This document shows, piece by piece, positions 10,382 to 22,072 of a DNA stretch of 64,000 nucleotides. Origin of the DNA: Echria macrotheca. Lineage: Eukaryota; Ascomycota; Sordariomycetes; Sordariales; Schizotheciaceae. Location of the stretch: the NCBI GenBank assembly GCA_030411725.1, contig MU839827.1, positions 1,550,001 through 1,614,000 on the forward strand, given 5' to 3'. Positions within the stretch are counted from its first letter, which is position 1. The number at the start of each line of letters is the position of its first letter. The notes under the pieces were generated by a model. It had not been told where the DNA came from and did no database searches. It saw only the letters and a list, made by a program, of their open reading frames with translations. Both the position numbers and the translations under genes were made by a program.

Positions 10382-13300
10382 CTAGTCGTGCCGGAAGGTA
10401 CACTTGTCCCCCTTGGCACACTGGCCGCGCGCGAAAAACGTGCACTGCTTGGTGCCAATGAGGTTGCGGTTGATACCGCGCAAGTGGTCGGGCACGTCCG
10501 ACTTGTTGCCGCCCCGGCCGCGGCCCCGGTGGTCCCGGTCCCGGTCCCAGTCCCGGTCCCGGTCCCTCTCGCGGTCGCGGTCGCGACCCCGAGACTCATA
10601 GCCGTCCCGCTCTTGATGGGATCGGCTAAATGGACCCTGACCGTAGGGTCCGTGAGACGCTCCGTAGTGTCTCGCTTCGCCCCGGTCTGGGCCAGGGCCG
10701 CCCGCCGCACCGCTCTCCGCCGCCGCCTTGGCTGCCTGGCCAGCCTGTCCCTGCTGCTGCTGCTGCTGGATGAGACCCAGCAGCATCAAAGCCTGCTGGG
10801 CATCCGGGGTTGGAGCCGGCGCAGGTTGTTGGGCGGGAGCTTGCGCACCCGCGAGAGCAGCCATGAGAGCCTGCAGCTGCTGGGGATCGGCTGCCGGCTG
10901 CTGGGGTTGGGCCTGGCTCTGTGCGGCACCAAGCTGGCTCAGAATCGCCGAGATCTGATTCACCGTCGCAGCGTTGTTGCTGGGCTGCGACTGGGCCGGC
11001 TGCTGCGTATACGGGTTGGTAGGCTGCGTATACGCATGGTACTGCGGCTGCTGCTGCGCTTGGGCCTGTGCTGCCATGGCTTGCATCTGGGCCGCCTCGG
11101 CGTGTTGGCCCATCTGCGTGTAATAGCGAGCCCAAGCAGCATAGTCTGTCGCCGGCTGTGCTGCTGGCGTGGGATTGGGTGCCACCGCCGGTTGTGCTGG
11201 CTGGTTCCAAGCAGGGGGTTGGGCCGGAGCTTGCGCAGGCGGCGGGATCATGCCCCATCTCGACGCCACGAGATCCTCGACGTAGTCGGCCGCCTTTTGG
11301 ACCGCTGGGTCCGGATAGTCGTAGCGGCGCACCGTCTTGGCCTTGGAAGGGTCCCACGGCTCCTTGGGCTTCCAATTGCGTACTCTGTCGGAGTTGAGAA
11401 TTGCGAGAACTTCTTTATCACGACGATACACCTCGGCCGGGTCTTCCTTTGGCAGCTGGGGCTGAGTCGTCGCGGCTGGTTTGGGCTCTGGCTTCGACTC
11501 TGGCTTTGACTCGGCCGTAGGTCCTTTCTTATATGAAGCACCGATAGTATCGATCCCCTTCAGTATAGTTCGGACATCGGTGAAATCATTCCGCTTGCGC
11601 AGTTCCTGTCGCTTGAGAGCGAGCTCGACACGAATCTTGAATGGAACGAGCTTGAGATCGGTTTCCCGGGCGTAATATTCGTCAATGTCCTCCTTAAGGC
11701 GCACTTCGGCTTCGCCAAGCGGTTCAATGATCTTGGGTAGAATAATGTCTCGCGAGGACGGGTCCTCATCGAGAAGCATGGGCTCGTAAGGCGGCGATTT
11801 TGGAGTAGGAGGAATGTCGCGGATATCCGTGTAGATAACCATAAGCTCATTCGTCTCGCGATCTTCCATAAACTTCTGCTGCTCTGTATGGAACGTCTTG
11901 AAGCCCCCACGAGTGACGTACGAGTCTGCCCGTTTGGCCGCGGGTATCTCGGAGAAGTCAATACCGTATGGCTCATACCACTCGTGAAGCTCGCTTTGTT
12001 TGTCTAGTTTCGCTTTCAGAAGTGCAATGCCCTCCATCTTGTCTCCTTTCTCCGAATGGAGATCGCGCGTGACTGTGTTTTGGCGCAGCTCGTCTGGGTG
12101 CCGAGTGAACTCGCGTATCTCCTCGAGCTGATCAAGGCTCTTGAAAGATACACGGAGACCGAGCTTTCGTCTCTCTTCCTTGCGCAGCCGTCGGGCTTTC
12201 TGCTCTGCGGTCTCATTGGGGTCAACCGCGGGGGTGGACTTGCTGGGTCTGGAAGATTCAGAAGTCCTGATGGGCTCAGGGTTGTTGATTTCCTGGATGA
12301 TTGACCCGATTAGAGAGCCGGTGGGCTTTGCCGGCGTTGGACGCGCAGGAGCCATTTGCTGAGAGGTACTAGAACCAGAAGACTTGGGTTCAGACTTGGG
12401 GGGCGCGAGCTTGGTCGCAAGTGAGGAGGTAGATGTGGAAGACGAGGGAGCAGAAGTAGAGGGAAGTGCAGATGGAGATTCTGCTTTCGTTGCTGGTTTG
12501 GAAAGGATTCGTGGTTTTCCAGGAAGGAGGAGGCTCGATCTTTTCGGTGGTTGCGTAGAAGAAGACCCCGCCGTGGCAGGAGGAAGGGTTGTCGGTTTGG
12601 CAGAAATTTTTGTGCCGGAAGTCTGCGAGGGCTGCTGGGTCGCCTTGTTGCCGTTCAGCGCGGGTCCTCTCACGGCGTCGGCCGATGACGACGTCGTCCC
12701 ATCCGTCGCCTGCTTCTTCCCGGCTCGCATTTCCCCGTTCTCGTCCCCCTCGCGCGCCCGCTTGCTGCCGGACAAAATTCGGCGGCCGCCCTGTGCAGTG
12801 TCCGATATCTTGACTTTGTTCTTCTCACCATCTGGGGTCGACCCGTCCATTTTGCCGTCTTCCTTTTTGCCCGCCGTCTTTAGCTTTGGAGCCGGTGCGG
12901 CCGCGGCTTGTCTCTTTACATCCTTCTCCCTATTCTTCTCACTGATCTCCATGACCTGTCCGACCAACGCCTTGACCTCCTCATCGCCAGCAGCCTCTAG
13001 CTTCGCCTTGAGGCCTGGGAACTTGACGGTTTCCAACAGACTCGGGGTAAGAGCTGTGAAGCGGCCCATAAGGCGAAGGATCGATTTGACCAGCGATGAA
13101 GTGCCCTCGTTGATGCTGACGAGGCGGATCAACAGGTTATTGAAACGTGCGAGGAGTTTTGGGCGCCGACCAACCGCCTGCAGAACGGCGGCATCTGCCA
13201 CCTCGACTGCGCGGCTGATGGCGATCTCAAGCCGGCCCATGTAGACGGACAACTCGCGACGAAACGCCTCAGCATCAGCAGAATCTTTCTCTTTGATCTT

Positions 13301-15243
13301 CTTCAGCGAAACCATGGCAGGTGCCTTCATGAGATCGTCAGATAGCCGATCCAAGACGCCCCAAAAATCATCTTCGACCAATGCTCTCAGCGCTCGGTTT
13401 CGTTTATGTGCCGGGTGCATCCGCACTGTCTCAGCAGTCTCCAGCTCAGTCTTCAGTGGCTCCGACGGTGGGGGAGCGCGCTTCGCCTAGTGATCTGGTC
13501 AGCATCCTCTGTTTCCATCGGTTCCACCATGTCACGGTACGTACATTCTCGCCATCCTTTGCATCAACCCTCTTGGGCAGCTTATCCCGCCAACCAGTTG
13601 GCTCGGCTAACAAAACTGTCAGTAAGAAGTGATATGTCGACGAGAAGAGCCAACTTACTCAGGCCAAGTCGCTTCAACTCGATGTCCAACCTGATGTCGC
13701 CCCGCTGGCGGTCCAGCTCGGCCTTTCCTTCCTGATAGGCCTCAAAGTGGTTGCCGAGAGCCTCGGCCAGGATCCAGCCTCTAGGGAAATCAGGAAACAG
13801 GGGAGCTCGTCCTCCTTTTGTCGAAATAAGAACATATCTCCTTGTTGGAGTTCCCATGGTCAGAGGAGCAGGCGTCGCCCCTATAGCGAGGTTAGGGACG
13901 CCTTCGAACGTGTCACCCGGCCGTGTCCGGGCACTCCGGAGCTCTTGGTCGTTAATAGAGGCGATCGTGATGGACACAGGGGCAACTTGCGCCACTGGCG
14001 GAGCCACAGGCGGCCCGGCTCGAGCAGTTGGCACGATTGGTGCCGGTTGAGCGAACTGAGCAGAGGATGTCGACTGATTTGTTATCGCTTGCGGCATCAC
14101 TTGAGACATCACTTGCGGCATCACTTGCGGCGAGTATGCCTGAACCGGACCGGGAACCAGCTTTGCCTTTTTAGCCACAGCGTTGGGCTCAATACTCTCC
14201 TGAGCATGGCGACGTTTGATACCTTGAGCACCGCTTGGCATTGGGGTCCCAGCAGATGGCTGGACAGTCTGACCCTGTGTCTGCAGCACCATCGACCCAG
14301 CGGGAGCTTGAGCAGCCTGTACCTGTAACGGCGAGGGCTGAACCTGGGGTTGGTGTCGGCTCTGTAGGACTTGATTGTGATTGGGTACAGAGGGGCTTTG
14401 CACCGCTCCCGGCTGTTGAGGCACCGCTTGCTGGGGCGAAGGTTGTGTGGCTCGCTGTGCCGCCAGCTGGGACAAGGCATGGGGGCTGCTGGTTCTCCCG
14501 GGAGCCAGCTGAGCAAGTGCTGGATGACTCTGCAATTGCTGTCCCTCCGAAATGGGGACGAAGCGGGCTTGTGCTTGTTGGCTGCGGACCTGCTGAGGCA
14601 CTGCTGTGTGGTACTTCTGCATATCGCCGGCGGGAGAGTCTTGACTGGCCGAGTAGGGGGAAGGCGACCCTGTGTGTCCAGCCATCTGGATATTGGCAGT
14701 CTGGGAATGGCCAAGATGTTGATCAAACTGCTGCCACTGAGGAACATTGCCTTGGTTGTAGCCGTTCGGCGCAGGACTCGCCGTGGTCATGACACTCCCG
14801 CCAAAACCGTGCGAAGTCGCATCCTGGCCACCAGGGCGAGGTTGCATATGGTTTGTGAACTGGTTGTTCGGAGGCATGTCGACCAGAGGAGGATAGTGAC
14901 TATCGGGTGTCGGCTCTTGGCTGGTGCTAGGAGTCTGTTGGTGGTTCTGGAAATACCCCTGAGGCAGAAGCTGTTCTTGAGCGAAGGCCGGCACCGTATG
15001 ATCCGGACCGGACCAGACATCATTGGACGGACCATAAAACCCGAAAGGGCGAAACATCTCGGGCTGGGCTTCTGGTGCCGACATCTGCGTGTTCAAGAAC
15101 TGGTCAGAACCCGCGAAGACATTGTCCTGGTGCTCATGGTCGTCAAATGGCAGCCCCTCGCCGGCAAACTGATGCTCCCAAGGTCCCGTAGTGAAGAGAT
15201 TGGGATCCCAGTTGCTCATATCGTTGCCCTGGCTCTGATCCAT
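10382..15243 (-). CDS. PNUTS-like CCCH zinc-finger protein (putative PP1-binding, mRNA 3'-end/termination factor)
   Basis: Three exons, 15243-13659, 13615-13545 and 13486-10382, join in frame to 1586 residues across 43-nt and 58-nt introns. They look like two separate genes if the introns are ignored. Order: a Gln/Pro-rich disordered N-terminus (1-440); a conserved block GTPTRRYVLIS..PDFPRGWILAEALG (about 470-520); a helical TFIIS N-domain-like region (about 585-720, FWGVLDRL to KFPGLKAKLEAAGDEEVKALV); a basic/Ser-rich linker; an RVxF-type PP1 motif LRVSFKSLDQLEEIREF (near 1000); an Ala/Gln-rich stretch; RD repeats (ESRGRDRDRERDRD); and a C-terminal finger C-x7-C-x5-C-x3-H (CTFFARGQCAKGDKCTFRHD). 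TND + RVxF + terminal CCCH is the architecture of PNUTS/PPP1R10. The equivalence is inferred from order and motifs. It is divergent from SLY1. Confidence 0.75.
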
Positions 15244-17470
15244 GGTTGCGATGACTCCCAATAGCGGAAGGGAGTATCAAGAGGAGGATGAAGCGCCAGG
15301 CCCCGAGTATTGCATACCCTCCCCAATCTCGTCGGGCCACGCCGCGGGATGGGAGGAGGCAACAAGCAAGTTGAATCTGTGCGCCTCTTAACAAATTATT
15401 GGAGAAGAACTTGTTGAACAAGAACAATAGGGGGTAACACGACTTCTTTGAAGCCTTGATGGAGGTGGTTGTTGGTGATCACGTGAGGTTGCAATTAAGC
15501 GAGCAATCGTTGTATCCGAATGGGGAGACGGTTAGTTGCAAATCGCCTAAGAGAATTTTTGTGGGCGGTGGGGTGGGGTTAGGCGACCGGATTTGGCTAA
15601 GTGCGGGATTCTGCACGAAAAAGAATCAGCTTCCACGAACGCAACAAACGCAACTGGGTTGTGCATGTGCGGAGCAACACAAGGAGAGAGCCCCTTTGCA
15701 GAGCCGGAGAGAGCAGCAGCCGCCAACACAACTGAGGATAACGTGCGAAACATGACGGAGTGCCGGGCCCGAGTCCAGGAGGTTTGGTATCGGGCATTCG
15801 CAGCAGCTGGCAAGCCGAAAGGGAGTCGACCGCTAAGGTACTGCTGCCATCCGTGGTGGCCCGACGGGCTGTATGAGATGTCGCCGGTCCAGTGTTTCGC
15901 GCGACGAATGTCCAGATTTCCCACACTCCCGAGGATCGATCCATTGTCCCGTTTGGATTATTGCTTTGCCACAGCAGCCACTGGACTTCTTTTGCTGGTC
16001 CTCCTGCTGATCGCCAGGCTCCAAGTCATTCACCAATCCAACCCTCATCTTCTCGATGTAAGCTTTGGTGGTGAAAAGACTGGCAGAGCGGGCATTCAGA
16101 GCTCGGGAGCCCTGCATGGCGAAGCGTGACCTGCTGCTGCATGCGCAACAACGCAAACCTCCCCATTTGGCGCGTCCGGACCCGGATTCGGACATGGGAC
16201 ATTAACCAGGAAATAGATCGTTCCCCGTCGTCATTGAACAGATTAGTGACAATGACTAGCGGGTGTTCGCCCACCACATTCAACCTAACATCGCGTTGCC
16301 ACTTCTCCCCAGTGTGTTTTGCTGCGAGCTGCTCTCTCTCCGCGTTATTGCACCTCATCCCGAGACAGATTAAATGTCCCCATGTTACTCGCGGCTGGCG
16401 AAGGGCTCTCTCTCTCTTTAATCCCTCTCGACTGTGCTGCCAGTCTCGCAGTCTTTGAGCACGCAGATACCGAGCTGCGTGATCCAGACTGTCCGATGAA
16501 CATGCGATTTGGAGGATAGAGATACACTTATGCTGATGGGGATTTTTTTAGATGGGGGTGGGCATTTATTCATACATACCCGCGAGTCGCAGTCCGACTT
16601 CCCCAGCACTGATCCCTCACTTCGCGTTCGAGACACGTCATGTCCTCTCCACCTAGCGACGAGACGACTGCTCACAAGACGCCTTTACAGCATTTTCGAG
16701 TATCTAGGTGACCGCGAGAGTGCTATGAGCTTAAATGATTTTAACGACGAGCGGCGGCTGTCGCGTGTGGCCACAAGAAAAAGAGTGCCGATTGATGGTT
16801 AAGTTGTGTGGCCGACCGGTTTATTAGAACGCGGTCGCAATTAAAGCAGAACTTAAAAACAATTCCAAATCGCAAAAATCAAGTCGCAGGCGATGTCGCG
16901 GTGGCAGGCCAGGAGTTATTGTAGGAGAATGACGGCGTTGATGGCAGCCGAGTTTTTGATGTGGGAGGGAAAAAGTTGGCGCTTCGCAGCCCAGCTGCGG
17001 CGTCCATAAAAGGGTCTGAAGCGAAGGTGGTCAGTGCGCGTGGCAAAGGAGGCGGCGTGGCCATTCAGCAATCAGCATTCGGCTCTGAAAGCAGAGCTGT
17101 GTGGCTGGTTCTTTGTCGGAGAATCGGGCGCGGAGGGTTCCGCATTTTAGCGAGGGAGATGCCCTGACAGGTCCAGCTCTCCAGCAGCTGCCTTCAGTTC
17201 AATGTGGGGGTTCTACGGCTTGTGAAGTAGGTGGCAGACAACTGTCCAACTCGCGATTTCGAAAGCTCCTCCCAGTCCCGAAGCTCGACAGCTCTGAAGC
17301 TAAGCACCGAGGCGCTTGAATACAGTTCAGCGCTACCACTAGCCGCATCACGGATCAAGCACCTATGACATGGGCGGCGTGGCGCGCTAAAGACTGTATA
17401 CGCTTCGCATCTTGACGACTACGGCTCCCGAAATATTCTAGAGGAGCAGCTCCCTGCGCCGTGAATAATC
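15244..17470. promoter_or_regulatory. Divergent promoter region, PNUTS-like / SLY1
   Basis: A 2.2-kb region between two outward start codons. No open frame with coding character is visible on either strand, and I find no tRNA or 5S-like sequence. It presumably holds both promoters and 5' leaders. Confidence 0.45.
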
Positions 17471-20058
17471 ATGGCTTCCCGAGGGTCTTCGCTGCGCGAC
17501 AAGCAGATTGGTATGCTTGGTCACCCCTGAGTTACCCAGTACGGACTGACAACGGGCATGTCAGTCTCGATCAAGAAAATCCTCAATCTGAACGAGCCGG
17601 TCGAACCAAGCGAGAACGACGATTCCCATGGCAGTGGCTTTCTGGCGCCAGCAGCACCTATTCTCAAGGATGGACGGCCGATATGGAAAGTCCTCGTCTT
17701 CGACGTAAGCATGGAGCACCAGCATCTTGCAAGCAGCCGTCCAGAGTGCTGACTGCGGCTCTGTCTAGGACCTCGGTCGCGATGTCATCAGTCCTGTCCT
17801 TCAGGTGTCTCACCTGAGGTCTATGGGAGTTACTATGCACATGTACGCCTCCTTGTATCCAGAGGTCCACAGACCCTGTTGCTGAAGCTTGCAGGCACAT
17901 CGCCTCATCGAGAGCGCCGATCCCCGATGTCCCTGCCATCTACCTCGTCGAGCCAAACCCGGTGAATCTTCAAGCCATATCTAGTGACCTCCAGAAAGGG
18001 CTATATGGATCCGCCTACGTCAACTTCCTCTCGTCGATCCCGCGCCCCTTATTGGAAGACTTTGCCGCGCAGACTGCGGCGGCCGAGACGTCAGAGCAGA
18101 TAGCGCAGATCTTTGATCAGTACCTGAACTTCATCGTCACGGAGCCCGATCTCTTCAGCTTAGGGATGCAGAAGGAGCACACATATTGGGCTTTGAATAG
18201 CGCAAAAACAAGTGACGAGGAACTTGACCGGGTTGTTGACAGAATCGTCAGCGGTTTATTTAGTGTCGTGGTTACCATGGGTATGTCCAAAGACTGAGAA
18301 TGCCACATAGGTCGGGAGGCTAACTCGTGCATAGGTGTCATTCCTATTGTGAGCCTTGTGTGCCGCCACAGGTATCAGGAACGTCAATTGCTAACACTCG
18401 CCAGATACGGTGTCCGCGCGGTGCCGCAGCGGAGATGATCGCTACTAAACTAGACCGCAAGCTCAGAGACCATATTCTCAACTCCAAAGACAATCTCTTT
18501 TCGTCCCAAGCGCGGCCATCTTCGGCAGCCCCCGGAACACCAACATCAAGACCCGTGCTTATTGTCCTAGACCGGAACGTGGATCTTGTGCCGATGCTGT
18601 CACATTCGTGGACATACCAAAGCCTGTGTTTTGATATTTTCAAGGTGCGTATTTCCTGATGGACGGAGTATGGCTTGCTGATTCCCTGTAAGTCGGAGCT
18701 GAACCGGATCACCATTGAAACGCCGGTTGATGCGAGCAACCCAGCGAAGGGGAGCACAAAAAAGGCGTATGACTTGGCTGCCAATGATTTCTTCTGGCAG
18801 AAGAACGCGTGTTTGCCCTTCCCTCAGGTTGCCGAGGATATCGGTACGATACAGTCCTGCTCCTTTGGCGAAGCGATGTGCTAATCGCAGTAGATGCGGA
18901 GCTCACCAAGTACAAGGAGGAAGCCGAGGCCATTACCAAAAAGACCGGTGTTACCGACTTTGAGGATCTCCAGAACGACACAAGCGCCAGCGCGCAACAT
19001 CTGAAAGCCGCGATTACCCTCCTTCCCGAGCTTCGGGAGAGGAAGGCGACTCTTGACATGCACATGAATATCCTCACGGCCATTCTAGGCGAGATTCAAA
19101 ATCGGCAGCTCGACAACTACTTTGAGCTCGAACAGAACCTCATGAAACAGACCAAGGCGCAGATGCTCGAGCTCATCAAGACGGACAACAAGGGTAAACC
19201 GGCAGATAAGCTCCGGTTATTCATCATCTGGTTCCTCAGCACAGAGCAAGATGTATCGCGGCAAGAATGGGCGCAGTTCGAAGAGGCTCTGACTGCGGCT
19301 GGTTGTGACGGGACTTGTTTGCCGTACATTCGACAGTAAGTGAACCGCCTCCTTGGGCAATATCTGTCTGCCTTGGCTGCGGAGTAGCTGACGGAAGCAG
19401 AGTTCGAGCCACGACCAAGATGACGCAGCTGACGACCGTCAACAACTCGACATCGGCAACGCAGCAGCAGTCAGGATCTTCGGATCTCTTGCAACGCTTT
19501 TCAGCCATCTCAACCCGCTTCACCGATAGGCTCAAGGAGACGGGCGTGCCGACCAGCGTTCTCTCGACCAATGTTGCATCCTTGCTCGGCGGGATCAAGG
19601 ACTTCTTGCCAACCGACAGAGATCTAACAGTGACCAAGATCACCGAGTCGATCATGGACCCGTCAAGCGCTAGCTCATCAGCCATTGCAAAGACGGAGCA
19701 CTACCTCTACTTTGACCCAAGAAGCGCCAATGCACGCGGGACGATGCCACAGCCATCGGCCATGCGGGGCGCCTCGACGGGCGTCATGGCGCCAGGCGGG
19801 CTGCCCGGGTCTGGCCTCGTGCAGGGCCCGGGTACGGGCGCCAGCTTCGGACAGCGGAGACAAGGCTTCTCGGAGGCGTTGGTATTCATGGTTGGGGGTG
19901 GGTCGATGGACGAATATGGGAACCTACAAGAGTGGGCCGCCCGCGCGTCGGGGACAGACCGGGCGAAGCGCAGAGTGGTGTATGGAGCGAGCGAGCTGGT
20001 CAATGCGGGCCAGTTTATAAGTCAGGAGCTGGACAGGTTGGGCAAGGAAATATCGTAG
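17471..20058 (+). CDS. sly1: SLY1, Sec1/Munc18-family ER-Golgi fusion protein
   Basis: SM proteins of this group bind the syntaxin Sed5 and promote SNARE assembly in ER-Golgi transport. Nine exons join to 714 residues: 17471-17510, 17565-17704, 17769-17842, 17895-18280, 18335-18348, 18405-18644, 18693-18843, 18894-19335 and 19401-20058. The N-terminus QIVSIKKILNLN, the block KVLVFDDLGRDVISP, the domain-2/3 stretch VLIVLDRNVDLVPMLSHSW and ELRERKATLDMHMNI are diagnostic of Sly1. The C-terminus has FMVGGGSMDEYGNLQEWA, which is typical. Length is close to the fungal norm. Exon 5 is only 14 nt (GVIPI). The start ATG is the only one that splices in frame with the conserved QIVSIKK. The acceptor at 18692 is the least certain junction. 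Confidence 0.93.
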
Positions 20059-22072
20059 GAGCCTTGACAACCGCGACAAGCTTCAAGTAATAAAGCATTT
20101 GCAAAGTTAGATTTCATGCCATTGCAGAGCTATGTTGATGAAACTTAGTCGAGCATCACCATTCAACCAGTCGAGGGCGAATCACGCGAAGCGAAGAGAA
20201 GTTCAAGTGAATATTCATTTCGGCAGTTTTCAATATTCGAACAGCAGCGGCCGCGCCATTATGTTCGTCATCAAAGCCTAACCTTGGAGTCTCGCTGGGC
20301 TTGGCAGACCAACGCGCGGCGTGCGAGGCGAATACGACGAGGCTGTGCATCTTGGTCTGATATCTCGATGTCGAAATCAAGGTAATTCCCACGTGTTGGG
20401 TACAAAGTGTGGCTAGTGGTGGCTAAACGCTTTGGCATTCGCCATTGCAGTCCTGCAACCTGCATACTGTGTACGTACGTACCGGTTTATTTTTATTCTA
20501 CCTAGTGAACAAGCAGCGAGGTCACCAATGTGGACAGCGGGGCGCATTCAGGAACCGTCTGCTGCGTCCAGGGCAGAGACGGGCAGCAAACAGGGATATC
20601 TCCCCCACAGAGTTGGGGTGATCCCATCCCCACTGATGCAAAACATGGTTTGCTTGCTGTTGCTACCCCAGAGGTCGGACAAAGAGGATGGTCAAGTTGC
20701 CAACGAAAAGCGAGATGGGAGGGTGGATACCTTCCAAGTGGCGGAGAGATGAATGGGACATCGAGGTGTTCCACGGTTGCCAGGCCAGTCAGCCTCGCAG
20801 TGCGACGATTGTTGATTGATGGTTTCCACAGCATTGCCGGCGGGCCACGGTCGGCAAAGAGCATAAGCTGAGGCCGGCCGCCATCTTCATCGTGGATCTG
20901 CCATCAGCGGCAACGCGCGCATCCGGGAATCTCACGTCCAATATATATAAAATCCGGATTCTGCGAGACGATCCCCTGAGCTTAAAAAAAGGTTGAAAAT
21001 GGCTGACTGCGGGGAGACGTGCGATAACTGCGACCCGCTCTGATGTCGAGCCCCTTAAACGGCGCGGCAGGACCAATTGCACGCCACGGTGGAGTGGCCC
21101 AATCGGGGGAGCGACGTCAGGCCTTCCCGTCTTGGGCGCTGAAACAACATTTCTGCCGGGAGTTCTCCCTTGTGCAGGCTTCGGTGCAGGCCCGCAAGCA
21201 CAGCCCCTTCATTCAGCAGACCCCTGTCGGCGGCCCATTGAGCTCCCAGCGCTGGCACGGAACCCGCCTTCGTGAAACTTGGGATTTTGTCCTGCCGCCG
21301 AATTATCTTGCTGTTTCACACTCTCTTCCCGCCCGGGCATTGCGCTTGGCGACTGCAGAAATCGCAAACCCACCAGAGCCCTTCCAGCGCTGCGACCACC
21401 GACCGTCGAACGAGCGAGCGAGCGTGCAAATCGAGAAAGTTGCGAACAAGATTCCTGCGAGGCTACGGCGGGCGGCGCATTTTCCTGCAGACACTCGATC
21501 GGCCGAGACACAAGAACAAACAACGGGCATTCTGGGAGGAAGCCCGTACCTGAGTGCTTGCAGGCGCGTCGCATTCCAGAGCTTCGGCCGTGCTTGAGAC
21601 TCGTCGGCTGTTGGAAGTAGACATAACACGACCCCCTCGGTCGTTGTTGCAACCATGTCGTATAATCGGTTAGGTAGGCAAAACCCCCTATTCTGTCCCA
21701 TCCCATCTCGTTATCCCATCTATGTTGGTGGGTGGTGGCATATCCACCTCACCTGACGCCCTCAACTCACTCCACTACCACGTCTCCCACCTGTCCTCGT
21801 CGCCCCGTCTTAAGTCGTTCGCGCGGCGGCAGACTGCCCCTCCCTGCAGCCCCGAAATCTTAGACCGTCCCGAGGCTTGTGACCAGCAACGGTAGCACCT
21901 TGTTTCTTGCCCGGCGCAAGTAGGACTTCTACCCAGGGCATAGCCGTCAAACACTCTCTTCTGTTTCAGACAACTTTACCTTGGCTATCCCCGGGCGGGA
22001 ACCTCCAGCCGTTAGACAGTATTCTAATCCTCGTCCAAACGTCTAGACGACGACTACTTTGATAGTCATAGA
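20059..22072. promoter_or_regulatory. Upstream region of chitin synthase, with a TATA-like element
   Basis: After the SLY1 stop there is about 2 kb before the chitin synthase start. A clear TATA-like element (ATATATATAAAA, 20941-20952) lies about 1.1 kb upstream of that ATG. The last ~350 bp before the ATG are pyrimidine-rich (CACCTCACCTGACGCCC type), suggesting a long 5' leader. No gene is supportable in the region. Confidence 0.4.

Noticed and set aside
10007..11509. 500-codon open frame on the plus strand
   Set aside because: It lies wholly opposite the CCCH protein's Ala/Gln-rich and RD-repeat coding region. Its Leu/Arg/Val repetitiveness is the mirror image of that repeat.
13582..15261. 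Separate gene ending at 13582
   Set aside because: The last 21 codons read through a GTAAGT donor. Splicing at 13658-13616 continues in frame into the next exon and on to the CCCH part, so this is the first exon of one gene.
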